Part shown: in pieces, positions 23,688 to 34,810 of the stretch
Layout: every line of letters starts with the position of its first letter
Numbering within the stretch: the stretch's first letter is position 1
Source of the DNA: Takakia lepidozioides
Taxonomy: Eukaryota > Streptophyta > Takakiopsida > Takakiales > Takakiaceae
Reading direction: 5' to 3'
Assembly (NCBI GenBank): GCA_030704615.1
Contig: CM060733.1
Coordinates: 17,980,001 to 18,044,000, forward strand
Length of the DNA stretch: 64,000 nt
Made by a program: the position numbers and the translations under genes
The notes under the pieces: model-generated
What the model saw: the letters and a program-made list of their open reading frames with translations, nothing else
Told to the model about the DNA's origin: nothing
The model's database searches: none

Positions 23688-25340
23688 GGCCGCACTGGAC
23701 GATTTAGCCATGGCTAAGTCAGGTTTAGCCATGGCTAAGTTTATGTAGATGCCGCACTGGATGATTTAGCCACTGTTAAAGTTAGTTAAAGTTAGTCAAG
23801 TCGCTAACTACCTCCAGTATTTGTCGGACGAGATAACCCCTACCCACCCCCACGTATTAACTTTAACCACATGGGGCAGCATATGGAAAATTCCAACGCT
23901 CCCCGTTCTACCTCCGTTCCCCGTTCTGCGCAGTCCTCGCAACTAACGTACTGTAGCTTGGCTCCACCAAACTCCAGATGCAAGCAAGATTGACGTAGAA
24001 ATTTGGATCATTGACAATCCGCCAGCAGCTACTAACATATTAGCACTCGGAAACATAGCACATAAATTGAAAAGGCTCCGATGGGGGACAAGGTTCCAGA
24101 ATTAGAGCAGGAAATTTAGCGTAGCACCAGCGATAGCAGAGTAGAAAAGATCATCTGCATCAGCTAAACAACATTCCTAGGACAATTGCGGAACTAAATC
24201 TACGCCAGCCTTCCTCCGAAGGCCTTCGGATTTTAAGCGATTCCGATTAATTTGAGTGAACCTCGCTTTTGTATGTTTGTTCTTCCTGTGCATCTAGTCG
24301 GTTGTCAATGCATCGTGGTCTGGCGGAGACATAAAATCTAGATGATCAACTCCAAGCAAATGATCATGATAGTCAAAAATTCTTGAACGTAGTCTAAGCC
24401 CTTGCTAGACGTCGCACGATGCATGAAAAGACAAACCTATTTTCCAAACGTCTTTCTAGTCCCTTGAATCAGTAGAGCTCTAAGAGAAAATTAAACTTAA
24501 ATGATGGAATGCATAGATCTGGAATTCAATTCTTTCAACGTGCACCTACTCTTCCCATTTAAAGGTTCTTACAAAGAGAGCAGCTGGCAAAAGAGCCTCT
24601 ATCCCCATTTTAACACTAAATTATAAACAAATGTATTTGAAGCCCGGTTCTATGCATATCATTTTGAGCACTAGCAATAACTTAACAGAATGTTCAATCA
24701 AGGGCAAACGAATGAGGTCATGATCCAGTTGGGCTCCACTTAAGTAGTGGATCAAAGTCGAGAAGCGGTTTTCCAGTCCAAGTTTTTCAAAGAGCTGTTA
24801 TTTTTAGCAAGACCTGGTTCGTGCTGATTCAGGAAACATTTTGGAAGAGGGATTTGATCTCGAGGAAATATCAGCAAATTCACTTGTAGGGATAAATCAG
24901 GCGAGCTTCTCCTACATCAGAGAGAAGCTTTGTTCCATCAACGTCTATCTCCCTCAAAGCAAAAACTAGCTATGGCTACCAAGCTACTGCACAAGCCAAC
25001 CTACTACCAGTTCAGTGGGATGTGGGTTCTCCTAGCCATTGCAGGTTATTAGGACTCAGATGTAGAAGGCCAATGAGATGGTGCCGCCATGTACTCATAG
25101 ATTTATGTACTCTGTCGTTCTATCTGTGTGCATGAGCACGCTCTACACGAGCTTCGCAGCTATGGCGTCCTCGCTGCCTCGACGGGCAGCTCCAGCGGCG
25201 CATGGCGGGCAGCTCGCGGGATAACCTTCGTTAGCCATTGCTGACTTTTTAGCCATAAGTGCGGCTGCACATTATCCCGGGCTAACTAACCATTGCTTAA
25301 CAGTGGCTAGCAGTGGCTAGTTAACCACCAGTGTGGTACA
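23688..25340. mobile_element. non-autonomous DNA transposon with subterminal TTAGCCA repeats
   Basis: The left end reads ggggccgcactggacgattt and the right end, on the other strand, reads tgtaccacactggtggttaa. They share CACTGG and the following TT..agCCA as an imperfect inverted repeat. Both ends carry clusters of gGCTAg/TTAGCCA words, including the palindrome ttagccatggctaa twice near 23706-23738, and cagtggctagcagtggctag at the right. No transposase frame is present. The G-rich start resembles PIF/Harbinger- or hAT-like elements. I could not identify a convincing target-site duplication, so the exact ends are uncertain. Confidence 0.55.
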
Positions 25341-25539
25341 AAAAGTGTGCGATTGATGATATGTCATGTGTGGATGTCGACTATAGCTTCTTCTTCTTTT
25401 TAGAAAAAAATTTAAGAGAAGAGGGATAGTTCTTCCTGATGTTACTTGTTCTTAAGTGGTTTCATTTTTCACTTATTGCGGCACTCTCAGGTGTTCTCAT
25501 GGCATAAAGTGCATTATTATTACTTTGTTCTCTGTAAAA

Positions 25540-25582
25540 AGAAACAGGGAGCGACAGCCCGTCACAATTCAGGCCCTTGAAT
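25540..25582 (-). repeat. SINE 3' end fragment
   Basis: Contains gggagcgacagcccgtcaca and attcaggcccttga, matching the 3' part of the SINE at 26592-26832. The tRNA-like head is missing. Confidence 0.6.
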
Positions 25583-26554
25583 GTGCATGTGAATGTGTTA
25601 AACAAAAAGAAAAGAAAAAGAAAAGCCTATGGTAGTTCTGGCAGGTAAGCAGACATTGAGATAGTTGATGGTTTTTTTTCCGAAATTTTGGAGAAGTTTT
25701 GAGGAAAAAAAAACGATGATGATGTTTAGGGACCAACGTCCGGGAAATAATTTGAGTTGAACCAGCCAGTAGCCGCTCATTCCCAGCAGCAATCGGCTAA
25801 GTGGGTTGGGCAGTCGGTTGCTGCCCCTTAGTGGTAACTATACCCGGTCAATTTCCAAGATAAATTCCTTACAACCGGTAATATTCCTAATGATTTATTT
25901 TGTGTTCAGCTATAAATCCGGCCCTTATAAATATCAACCGGTTGACTACACAAGTGTCAAATGCACAACAATAAGTAAATAATAATAATATTAATAAATC
26001 ACAACCAGTTTTAAACAAGTGAAGAACATTGTATCCTTATAGAAGTTGGACCTGTCAATGCCTTCAAACCACATGGAGGCCAAGAATTGAACCCGCGTGG
26101 ACAGGTGAGCTGTGATAGTAGGCAACGAGTGCAACAAGGAGTGGGGCCGGGGGCTGCGAGAGCAATGTCTAGACCAGTGTTGGGTATATCAGGGTATATT
26201 GATATATATATACCTTGGTGTGGCAAGTTTAGGTACCCGGATGTATACCCTTATATCAGGGTATATTTTTATGATATACCCTTATCCTTATATTTACCCT
26301 GCATCAAGACCCTCAATATACCCTACTTTCCTGAATGGTATATGTTAAAATGAAGGGTATATCTAATCAAGGTATATAAGGGCCTTTATGTGCTAGGTCT
26401 TTTCTCTTTGTGTTGTGTTGGTAGGGAGTAGGGAGCCTTGAGCTATAAGAAAGCTCCAATCACAGCTAAAACAAATGTTACATATATATCATTCCTAAAA
26501 TGTCATATAACCCAAACAATAACTCTTCAGATCTCGCATATATATATATATATA

Positions 26555-26591
26555 AGGAAACCTGACAGCCCACAATTTAGGTCCTTGAGGG
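26555..26591 (-). repeat. SINE 3' end fragment next to full copy
   Basis: Contains ggaaacctgacagcccacaa and tttaggtccttgagg, a diverged 3' end of the same SINE family in the same orientation, preceded by a TA run as its tail. Confidence 0.6.
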
Positions 26592-26832
26592 GTTTTTATT
26601 TATTTATTTATTTAAGGAAATCTGGGAGCGACAGCCCACAATTCAGGCCCTTGAGGAGGGGGAAAGATTAACCCCCTTTCATTTCTGGGCCATGAGACCT
26701 ACAGGACGATCAACCCCAAACATACCGTCACACACGAACAATCCCACACACGGGGCAGGGCAACGGGTTCGAACCCCAAACCACTTGAGTGACACACACT
26801 GTGCACTTACCAGCTGAGCTACCACCTATGTG
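26592..26832 (-). mobile_element. tRNA-derived SINE nested in the hAT element
   Basis: Read on the minus strand it starts with a tRNA-like head. Box A is tagctcagctgg (26821-26810) and box B is gggttcgaaccc (26776-26765), about 33 bp apart as in tRNA genes. A unique body follows, then the family's 3' end with ttgtgggctgtcgctcccag, and a tail of AAAT repeats (26614-26592). It cannot be a tRNA gene: the stem partners do not pair and it continues into the SINE body. Confidence 0.85.
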
Positions 26833-26971
26833 CCTTTTTTTTTAATCTCAAACCTCCTCCATCTTGCATTGGAAATTAACACCAAAATATTATGCAATAT
26901 ATCTTATCAATTTTCTCTTTTACCATATTGTTTTTTATTTTTTTTGTGTTTTGTACATATTGAAGAACATC

Positions 26972-27010
26972 TTGTGAGCAGTCGCTCCCAGGTTTCCTTT
27001 TTGAAAAAAA
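26972..27010 (+). repeat. SINE 3' end fragment, opposite orientation
   Basis: Contains gtgagcagtcgctcccaggt followed by ttcctttttg and an A tract. This is the 3' end and tail of the same SINE family, on the plus strand, within the hAT element. Confidence 0.6.
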
Positions 27011-27423
27011 AAAATCATATATTCTTTAAAACCATTAAATTATATATTAATGAAAATAACTATCCATACCCGGAAACTATTCATACCCTCAGGGTATATT
27101 TTGGCATATATATCCATACCCGGGGGTTATATAGAAATCTGAAAAGTTAATTTACCCATACTCCGGAGGGTAAATAATTTTTTGAGATTTCAATTTATCC
27201 ATATTTGGAGGGTAAATGATTTGACAAAAATAATTTACTTATACCCTAAGGGTATATTGAAATCAATATACCCCCAGAACACTGGTCTAGACTTAGTAGG
27301 GTTTGCCCGAGGGCCCGCCCTCTTGAGTTCAATATTTTTTCACCTAAACACCCTTCCTCAGATGTAACCCGGCCTGGCACGTTGGATTTCTGCCATGTGG
27401 CGGACTTTGACGGCCATTTCTGG

Positions 27424-27440
27424 TTTTTATAATATAAGAA
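27424..27440 (+). promoter_or_regulatory. possible TATA box of the desulfhydrase gene
   Basis: The word tttataatataag lies about 90 bp before the first ATG at 27522, a normal core-promoter spacing for a plant gene with a short leader. It is based on position and composition only. Confidence 0.4.
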
Positions 27441-27521
27441 GGGCCGGAATCCGTCCAGGCCTTGTATTCCTGATCTAGGATAAAACTACACTAGTCTCCG
27501 TTGTAGGTCGCTGGCTCGCCC

Positions 27522-29647
27522 ATGGCCTCTCTGCCATGCGCGCTCCACTCTGGCCTTGCCTCCGCCAGCTATAGCTGCCACCACACTTCAGCTTCCCTGG
27601 ATAAGAGACGACAACAGCAGCAAGGCGAAAACTTGGAGGTTTCTGAGGTTGGAGAGCGCCAAACAGGAAAAGGAGGATGTGGAATCTCAAAGGGAGACCT
27701 CCAAATCCTTCAGGGGGAGCGAGGTTCTGCAATTGTTCAAAGCAAAGAAGGGTCCCAGGTTTTCGAGAGAGAGCGAGGATGTGGGCAGAATCCGAAGGCT
27801 GGGGAGACTGGAAGAGATGGGGGGCGGGGAAGCCTCCAGGACGGTTGGGGAGGTGAGGGTGAGGGAGAAAGATGTCCCGGAGAGGATTCAAGTAGTATCC
27901 ACGCCGGCATTATTATAGAAAAATCTGGTGAATCAGCTGAGGATGGAAATGCAAACGTACAGAGAGGGTATTTGCCGCAGGACCAAAGAGGGGAACATGA
28001 TGGTCTAGAGTCCAAGGCAGGAATTATTGCCAGGGAGTTCGCGCATCATGAACCCGGGATGGCACGGCTGAACAATGGAAGCTTTGGGAGCTGTCCGCAA
28101 TCAGTGCTAGCAGCCCAAGCCGCTTGGGTTCAGGTATGGCTGCAGCAACCTGATGCATTTTATTTTAAAGATTTGGAGGTGGGCTTGCTCGCGGCGCGCA
28201 CGGAAATTGCCCACTTAATTCACGCACCCAGTGTTCAAGAAGTCGTTCTGGTGGAGAATGCCACAACCGGGGCCGCAATGGTTGCCCTGGATGTAATGTG
28301 GGCTTTCGTGGAGGGGAGATACAACAAAGGGGACTCCATTCTTTTACTCGATTGCACTTATGTGGCTGTGAAGAAAGCTTTCAAGGTACGTTTACACCTT
28401 ACGTACATCATCCAAGATCTCTGCAGTTCTGCTTACTCGACGTATCTGTACATTTTCCTGTACAACACCAATTATTTCACAATGCTTGTAACGGTGCTCA
28501 TACGAGTGTGTGTTGCTCCTCGTCTACAGGGGTATGCGTCAAGGGCAGGTGCCCATCTTCTAGAAGTTAAGATGCCCTTTCCAGTACTCTCTGCTGAGCA
28601 GATTCTCCACAGTTTCGAAGGAGCTTTGAAGAGAGAGAGGGCAGAGAACCCCTCTCGAGCAATTCGCCTTGCAGTGATTGATCACATAACATCCATGCCG
28701 TCAATTGTTCAACCTATTCCGGAGCTCGTAAGACTCTGCCGCAAATATGGGGTGGAGCAGATCTTTGTCGATGGAGCGCATGCAATTGGGAATGTTGACA
28801 TCAATGTGCAAGAAATAGATGCAGATTACTACATGAGTGATGTGCACAAGTGGCTTTTTGGCCCTTCCACTGTGGCTTTCTTCCATTGCAAGCCGCAACA
28901 TCTGTCACGCCTTCATCACCCTATTGTGTCCCACAATCATGGGACTGGTCTGGTAACCGAATGTGATTGGGTGGGTACTCGTGATTACTGTGCTCTGTTA
29001 GCAGTGCCAGCAGCAATCAAATTTATTAAGGACTTGGCTGGGAGTATTGAAGCATATAGTGAGTATAATCACAAGAAAGTGGTGGCTATGGGGGAAATGC
29101 TTGCAACTGCTTGGGGCACACACTTGGGAGCACCGCATGAGCTTTGTGCCGCAATGGTTATGGTTGGTCTGCCTCCATCCCTCAATGTCCACTCTCAGGT
29201 ATTGTTTGCTCTTGTAATCAATATCTGGCGTATGATGGTTTGCCTTAGTCTGGAACTCAGGCAACATATAAACCCTCTTTTTTCTGGTTGAGGTGCTTTC
29301 CCTGCAAGTAATGGACACAAGAATTGGTATCTGACCATATGGAGTTGGACTTTCAGGATGACGCCCTCAAGATGCAGGAACGCCTGCTGCATGAATTTCA
29401 AGTTGAAGTTCCCCTTTTCTATGCAGGGAAACCAAGTCTGGTATTTCAGAGGGATTCACTGTCAGGTGACCATCAGGGCAGGCAGACGGAGGTGACTGTG
29501 TATGCACGGATTTCTCATCAAATCTACAACCGAATGGAGGACTACTGTGTTCTTAGAGATGCAGTCAATTCTCTTTCGGATTCTGAAATTTTTCCAAGTC
29601 CTTATTCGTCTACCGCGACGGACTTGGCAGACCCTCGAGCAGACTGA
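27522..29647 (+). CDS. LCD: L-cysteine desulfhydrase (PLP, class V aminotransferase fold)
   Basis: Likely makes hydrogen sulfide, ammonia and pyruvate from L-cysteine using pyridoxal phosphate. Exons: 27522-28385, 28530-29198, 29357-29647, all joined in phase 0, giving 607 residues. The body resembles Arabidopsis At3g62130: FAHHEPGMARLNNGSFGSCP (from about residue 170), VLVENATTGAA, LAVIDHITSMPSIVQPIPEL, FVDGAHAIGNVDINV, and SDVHKWLFGP with the PLP-binding Lys at about 395. Its close is YARISHQIYNRMEDY. The family was long labelled isopenicillin N epimerase-like. The N-terminus is about 150 residues longer than in Arabidopsis and is low-complexity (Gly, Glu, Gln, Arg). It could include a plastid or mitochondrial targeting peptide, or the true start may lie further down. 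Intron 1 (144 bp) has no stop and keeps the frame. Confidence 0.9.
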
Positions 29648-30550
29648 CTCCAACCTTGTCCAAGGAACTTATGGGACAAGTAGGAAATGAATGATGAAAC
29701 AACAACAACCCCAAAGAAATGGAATGAAAGGATACTTCATAACATAAGAATCTAAGAAGAATCTTAAAAAATAAGTTTATCAAAGACCACAAATGTCACT
29801 CAGAGATGGACGGTGGACCATCTCTGATTATTATCATCATCGTCTATATTATGTCCTCCACAAGGGGGTCTATGCCACACCACTCCGGCATTCATGTGGT
29901 TTTCTTCCAGCCGTAAGTCTGTGTATGAATCACAAAAGACAAACCTGGTCATATTGTTCGGAAATGGCTGGCAGCAGGTAATTTGCCAACCTACTTTGCG
30001 CTGCCTTGGAATTTCAGAGGTTACACTGGGAATCCGCACATGTTAAGCAAACAATGTGATTCTTCCAAAAGCTTTCATCCACTTCAGGGGTACTGATTCT
30101 ACTCCCTCCACTATCCCACAGCTCACAGGAACCACCAGAGAAAGGGAGATGTCAACAACGACCATTCCTGACGGGCCTTTACCCCTGCAGACGACTGAGT
30201 CTATGGAGCTTGTTGTGAAGCACCAGCTAGGGTACAGAGAGGGCGCATGTAAGCATTAAATCGTCCAGGAAATGACTTGAATACTCGCATACATAAGTGA
30301 CCTTGGGTATCTATTCAAAAATTACATGTAGAACCAATTTCACAACCAAAAGATGTCAATGACTGATGATTGTTGGGAACTCACAGTGCTGCCAAGGAAG
30401 GGCTGCCATCAGGGAGCTGAATACAGAACTGATAGGCGCTCGGATCTTTTTCCGGCCATGGTCACTGTTCAGCACCCTGCTCTCGGGCAGACCAGAACAT
30501 GTTGCATTTGCAACAGGATAATAAGAGAGATGACTCAGGCTGAGGCCGGC
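29648..30550. other. intergenic region after the desulfhydrase gene
   Basis: I see only short frames. A short piece at 30535-30557 (caggctgaggccggcgtaac) matches the 3' end of the second SINE family (54020-54312). Confidence 0.4.
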
Positions 30551-30556
30551 GTAACT

Positions 30557-31447
30557 AAGAGATTGATGTTGAGGCAAGCCTCAAGCTTAAGCAGGAGTTG
30601 GGGGAGACCACAGCTACCCTGCAACTTGCAAAAGAGGATTTGATCAAGGCAGGCCTTGAACAGCAGCAGATGCAGAAGGATTACAATCAGCAACTGTATC
30701 AGTTGCAGAAAAATCATGAAGAACTTCTGACATCAGAGAAAGTGATTGCTGCAGGGTTAGAAGAGGCTAACCACAAACTTACCATGCAATCAGTGAATCA
30801 TCAAGCTCAACTCCAAGGGATAGAGGCACAGCTCAGGGAGAAAGCCAATCTGTGTGCAGAGGCTAAAGCTGAAGTGATCCATCAGAATGAGCTGATTGCT
30901 GGCATGAAGGAGGACACCATCAGTCGCCAGGAAATCTCCCTCAAGGAGTTGAGGCTCTACAAAGATTCACACTCACCGAATTCAACCTGCAAAATCAAGC
31001 AATTAAGGATGCTTACGTTTTTATACAACATCTGATTATCCATGTGTACTCTTTCAGAATCCATGTGTTCAGGAATCATATTATCACAAACAAGGGTAAA
31101 GCTCTAACACCTACTTGGGGTATCAGAAAGTAGAATGACTTGAAAGGGGCCCACTCTGGCGATGGATCCTCTTCTGCATTGAAGCGCATGGCACCATACA
31201 CTTTGATAAATGGAGATCCTTTGGAAAGAAACCTGAAACAGGCATTTACTGCTGTTGATGAGAAGAGAGTTTGGACAGCAGTGCATAGACAATGCAATGA
31301 AATAAGGGAAAAAAGAGAGGAATAAATTTTACCTACTCATGGGAGGCCAAGAGGACCGACCAGGGGAGCCAAGAAGGTAAACCATGCAAGAAAGTGGAAG
31401 TGTCCAAAATCACCAAATACTGCTCAGAGATGGACCACCTTATGCAG
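30557..31447 (+). CDS. coiled-coil exons of an unrecognised gene
   Basis: Three plus-strand pieces look coding. The first, 30557-30970, encodes a long heptad-rich coiled coil (for example LKLKQELGETTATLQLAKED, then IEAQLREKANLCAEAKAEV). The second, 31140-31325, has LKRMAPYTLINGDPLERNL and EKRVWTAVHRQCNEIREK. The third, about 31343-31447, has KKVEVSKITKYCSEMDHLMQ and ends at a good donor atgcag/gtaagc. The borders of the first two are uncertain and phases are not proven. A similar short piece (HKYTDVELAKAKASAAQAHE) lies at 32394-32480. I do not recognise the family. It may be a truncated gene, because a gypsy fragment lies directly downstream. Confidence 0.4.
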
Positions 31448-31649
31448 GTAAGCTGCTGAGCACTTTGGGTCCTCAGAGCTGGAGGCATCCATGAAAAAGG
31501 GGTACCCAAGCAGTTGACAGAGTCAGAGGGGAAGGAAAGGAGAGGGGAGAGGGAACATGGAATTAACCTTTTGATAGCCTTCCAGTTATCCCTGGAGAAA
31601 GGCTTAAGATCACTGAATAGCACAGCCCCATTAAGGAATATTTTGGATT

Positions 31650-31960
31650 CAATCTGTGCTGCCTCTGATCTCACAGGTACTGCTCCTTCTTCCAGCACAA
31701 TACGATGTTCACATATCGATGGTGGCACCCCCTTCAAGTCTGTATAGGTCCATGCAAAAGCCTGTTTGTTCTTTACAAAAAACCATGCCAGTCCATCAAT
31801 ACTGGAGTTAAAACATTCGTACCAATGGAAATCATTGCTTCTTCCTCCATAGTTCCCAAATTTAGTTCTTGGCACAGTTCCTGGGTTTGTGTACGCCATG
31901 GTAAATCTTCATTAGGGGTACTCCATATGTTGGAGCATATACTTAAACACCTCGGACTAT
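31650..31960 (-). mobile_element. Ty3/gypsy pol fragment
   Basis: On the minus strand, one frame reads LCQELNLGTMEEEA and, after a shift near 31790, another reads KNKQAFAWTYTDLKGVPPSI then CEHRIVLEEGAVPVR. This is the conserved linker directly before the gypsy reverse transcriptase (FAW..DL.GI and H.I......PVRQ). The RT itself is missing. Only about 100 codons remain, in two frames. Confidence 0.8.
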
Positions 31961-33045
31961 GCATATGAGGGTAACTTAATCCAATTCTACAAAGCTGCAA
32001 AAGCTTGAGAACTGTGTAAACCCAAAGCAGTTTCCCCCTTTTCTTGTGGGTATTAATGTAGGTTTGTGTGTATGAGAGAAGGATGTACAGGAACTGGTTG
32101 CGTAATTGCCTATATTCTCAGCTGGTTCTGGATGGGGAGTTGGGAGGAGTAGTGGGAAACCTAAGCCCAAGATTTTAGCGCCAGCCATTCGGCAGGCAAG
32201 CTAATCAAAACTGTGAGCAAGAGAGGGACCGAGAGATCTTCTTACAGATGCATCAAATTGGACAGGTTGTCTAAGTGAAGATGTGGTTATAAACTTGTGA
32301 CTGACTCTTGCCCCCAATGCCTTTCCTCGTGTTTGTAGAAAGCAGGCTTAGGAAGTGGAGAAGGTGACAGAGGTATTGCAGCCTGGCCATTAGGCATTGA
32401 AGAGCACAAGTACACAGATGTGGAGCTTGCCAAGGCAAAGGCCAGTGCAGCCCAGGCGCACGAGAATTGGACTTGAGTTTCTAACAAGTAACCTAAAGGC
32501 TGTTGATGTTTGTATAATGAACTAGGTGGAGATCCTGCATACTGTTTGTTGTACTGGTGCTCCACTTCAATTGACAACAACAACAGCCCACTGGTTTACA
32601 TTCTTTTAGGGAATGGTTATACTCATTTCTTCATTCAACCCATTTGGAGTTGTATGCTATTGTACCTTTACAAGCTTGCTACAAGCTTGCTACAAGCTTG
32701 ATCAGCAGATAGTGACCACAGGCATTGTATTTGGTTCCCTTTGCATAAATGGTCACCTTGTTTGAAAAGCATGGCCACATGGTATTCTGCGCAGCAGAGG
32801 GCAAAGCCAAAAAACTAAGCAAGAGTCCAACAGACTTGCATATAAGTTCTTGTATCTGTGAAAAAGTGGGGAAAGTGCTACTGTCAGATTCAGAGAATGG
32901 AAAATGCTGCCTATCACTGCACTACTGACTGCCAGAATGTAGAGAAACAAGCTGATCCACAGGGAGACTTACATACAATGTCAACGAGGACTGACACGAA
33001 GAAACAGACCAAGTGCAATGGACAATTTGCAGACACAAATCACAA
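31961..33045. other. intergenic, with one exon-like piece
   Basis: Apart from the plus-strand piece at 32340-32484 (LGSGEGDRGIAAWPLG followed by the charged EEHKYTDVELAKAK, ending at TGA), I see nothing. That piece could be a final exon of the coiled-coil gene upstream. Confidence 0.3.
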
Positions 33046-33654
33046 CTAAACCAATCCAGCACAACTGCATGGTGGCTCTATTTCGATTTGAGAACTAATC
33101 ACCGTCTCCACTTGCTCCCCACCAGTGCTCACCCACTGCAACCTCTTGATTTCCTGCAATTGAGTTAACCTCTTGAATTCCTCCAATTCAGTTGTCACCT
33201 TGTTGATGCTAATTGCCAGATTCAAAATATCATCCACAATTGTACCTGCAATTCACACCACCGTTCAATTGATTAGACGACTACATTCCAAAGAAGCTAT
33301 GGGAGTTTATCAGACAAAAAACCAAAACACCCAGACCACTTCCACCATAGTCAAACAAACAAAAACAGACACAAGTTTGTGCCTGTGAGCCTTGCATCAC
33401 AGCCCTCAGCACTTGTCAGATTACAAAGATCCCACAGCCTCTTATCAGATGGTAATTCACCTCATGAAACAAACTTCCTCAAGCACTGTGAGCTTTTCTT
33501 GCTCAAGAGTCTTAGTCCAGACAGGCAACAATAGAAAGATGAAGACAGGGGAGGTGAAAGCACAATTACCGGATGTGCTTGATGTGGACGGACTTGCGGG
33601 ACTTGCTGGATTGAGGAGAAAATCCAACGTTTTCTCGTCATCACTTGTCCAGGG

Positions 33655-33693
<39 letters not shown>

Positions 33694-33745
33694 GTGCTTG
33701 GACCAATAGACCACTGGACATTGTCTTTTGCTACAGCCTCCCCTA
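33046..33745 (-). CDS. 3' exons of an unrecognised gene
   Basis: Two minus-strand exons join with matching phase. Exon b ends at 33570 with donor g/gtaatt after WTSDDEKTLDFLLNPASPAS and a Ser/Thr-rich stretch, leaving one base. The last exon starts at 33245 after ttgcag and supplies two bases, then encodes VDDILNLAISINKVTTELEE (coiled-coil-like) and stops at 33046-33048 after PPCSCAGLV. The 5' limit of exon b is unclear because its upstream part is a 7 bp repeat array and then the satellite unit. The family is not recognised. Further 5' exons may lie in the tandem duplication (33.7-37.0 kb). Confidence 0.5.
33654..33692. repeat. 7 bp tandem repeat (tgactcc)n
   Basis: Five tgactcc units in a row. 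They fall inside the predicted exon b of the minus-strand gene, where a change in unit number would shift the reading frame. Confidence 0.95.
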
Positions 33746-34659
33746 AGAAACAAAAAAAAATCATGCTAAATTAGGGTTGAAGGTATGTACCCTTCAAGCA
33801 TAATCCGATTTGGAATATACTTGTCCACATGTGAACACAGCAGCCCCGCTGCAAGGTTATTGATTTTATATTGCATAGCCCTGTGGGCTGTCCCAGAAAT
33901 GAGATATCTGTCACTCTTCAAATGGAGCAGGGCAGGGCAGGGTAGGGCAGACCAGAGACAGAGTTGGGGGGGGGAGCTGAGATGCAGTACCACGACTGAG
34001 GAGAACCTTATAGAACTCCTGCCAGCGCTGTTCTATGCTCCAGCATTGACCTATGTGCAAGATATACCAAGTGTCAAAAGGCCACGATACTGTGCAAAAC
34101 CAGACCTGCAGGAGTGAGTACTTGACCAATGGACCACTGGACATTGTGTTTTGTACAGCCCCCCCTGAAGAAACAATAAAAAATATTGTGCTAAATTTAG
34201 GGTTGAAGGTATGTACCCTTCAAGCATAACCCGATTTGGAATATACTTGTCTACATGTGAACACAGCAGCTCCGCTGCAAGGTTATTGGATTTAGATTGC
34301 ATAGCCCTGTGGTCTGTCCCAGAAATGAGATATCTGTCACTCTTCAAATGGAGCAGGGTAGGGCAGGGTAGGGCAGACCAGAGACAGAGTTGGGGGGGGG
34401 GGAGCCGACCTTGTCAATGATGTGGCCACGACTGAGGAGAACCTTAGAGAACTCCTGCCAGCGTTGTTCTATGCTCCAGCATTGACCTATGTGCAAGATA
34501 TACCAATTGTCAGCCTTGTCAGCCCGGTTGCAAGGTTACTGATTTTAGTTATTATAGCCCTAGAGGCTGTCTCAGAAATGTCATGTCTGTCACTCTTGGA
34601 ATGGAGCAGGGCACGGCAGGGTAGGGCAGACGAGAGAGAAGGGGGGGGGGGGGGGATGA

Positions 34660-34810
34660 CTCCCAAGACATTGTTTGCCGTAGCCTTGTGGTCGTTGAGG
34701 AGGACGGGGAAGGAGAGAGAGACAGAGAGGAATGTACTCGTAAAGAACTTTCCACTCGATGTGGGAAATTGACCAGGCTGCACATGCTTTCCTCTCTGCA
34801 ATCCATCTCA
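34660..34810. repeat. dispersed repeat of about 130-150 bp, copy 1
   Basis: The run from ttgtttgccgtagccttgtg to catgctttcctctctgcaat recurs in the second block (36385-36500) and, diverged, inside a DHQ-SDH intron at 56340-56470 (ttgtttgccgtagccttctg, catgctttcctctagaaagc). So this part of the tandem array is a mobile or dispersed sequence. Confidence 0.65.

Larger units (their letters stand above)
26167..27292. mobile_element. hAT-type non-autonomous transposon with 8 bp TSD
   Basis: The element spans 26175-27284 and is flanked on both sides by gtctagac (26167-26174 and 27285-27292), an 8 bp target-site duplication. The ends are inverted: cagtgttgggtatat at the left and, read on the other strand, cagtgttctgggggtatat at the right. 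A CAGTG start with 8 bp duplications is characteristic of hAT elements. Inside, many gggtatat/atataccc words form further inverted arrays near both ends (26185-26290 and 27080-27275). No transposase is encoded. SINE copies lie within the element. Confidence 0.9.

Noticed and set aside
26750-26832. tRNA gene
   Set aside because: Boxes A and B are present, but the arms do not pair into a cloverleaf and the sequence continues into a SINE body and tail.
27475-27891. Minus-strand proline-rich frame of 138 codons
   Set aside because: It is the mirror of the Gly/Glu-rich N-terminal part of the desulfhydrase exon and has no signals of its own.
31333-31650. Extension of the gypsy reading frame
   Set aside because: Past the GAVPVR phrase the frame carries no RT motif and overlaps an exon-like piece on the plus strand, so the gypsy call was limited to 31650-31960.
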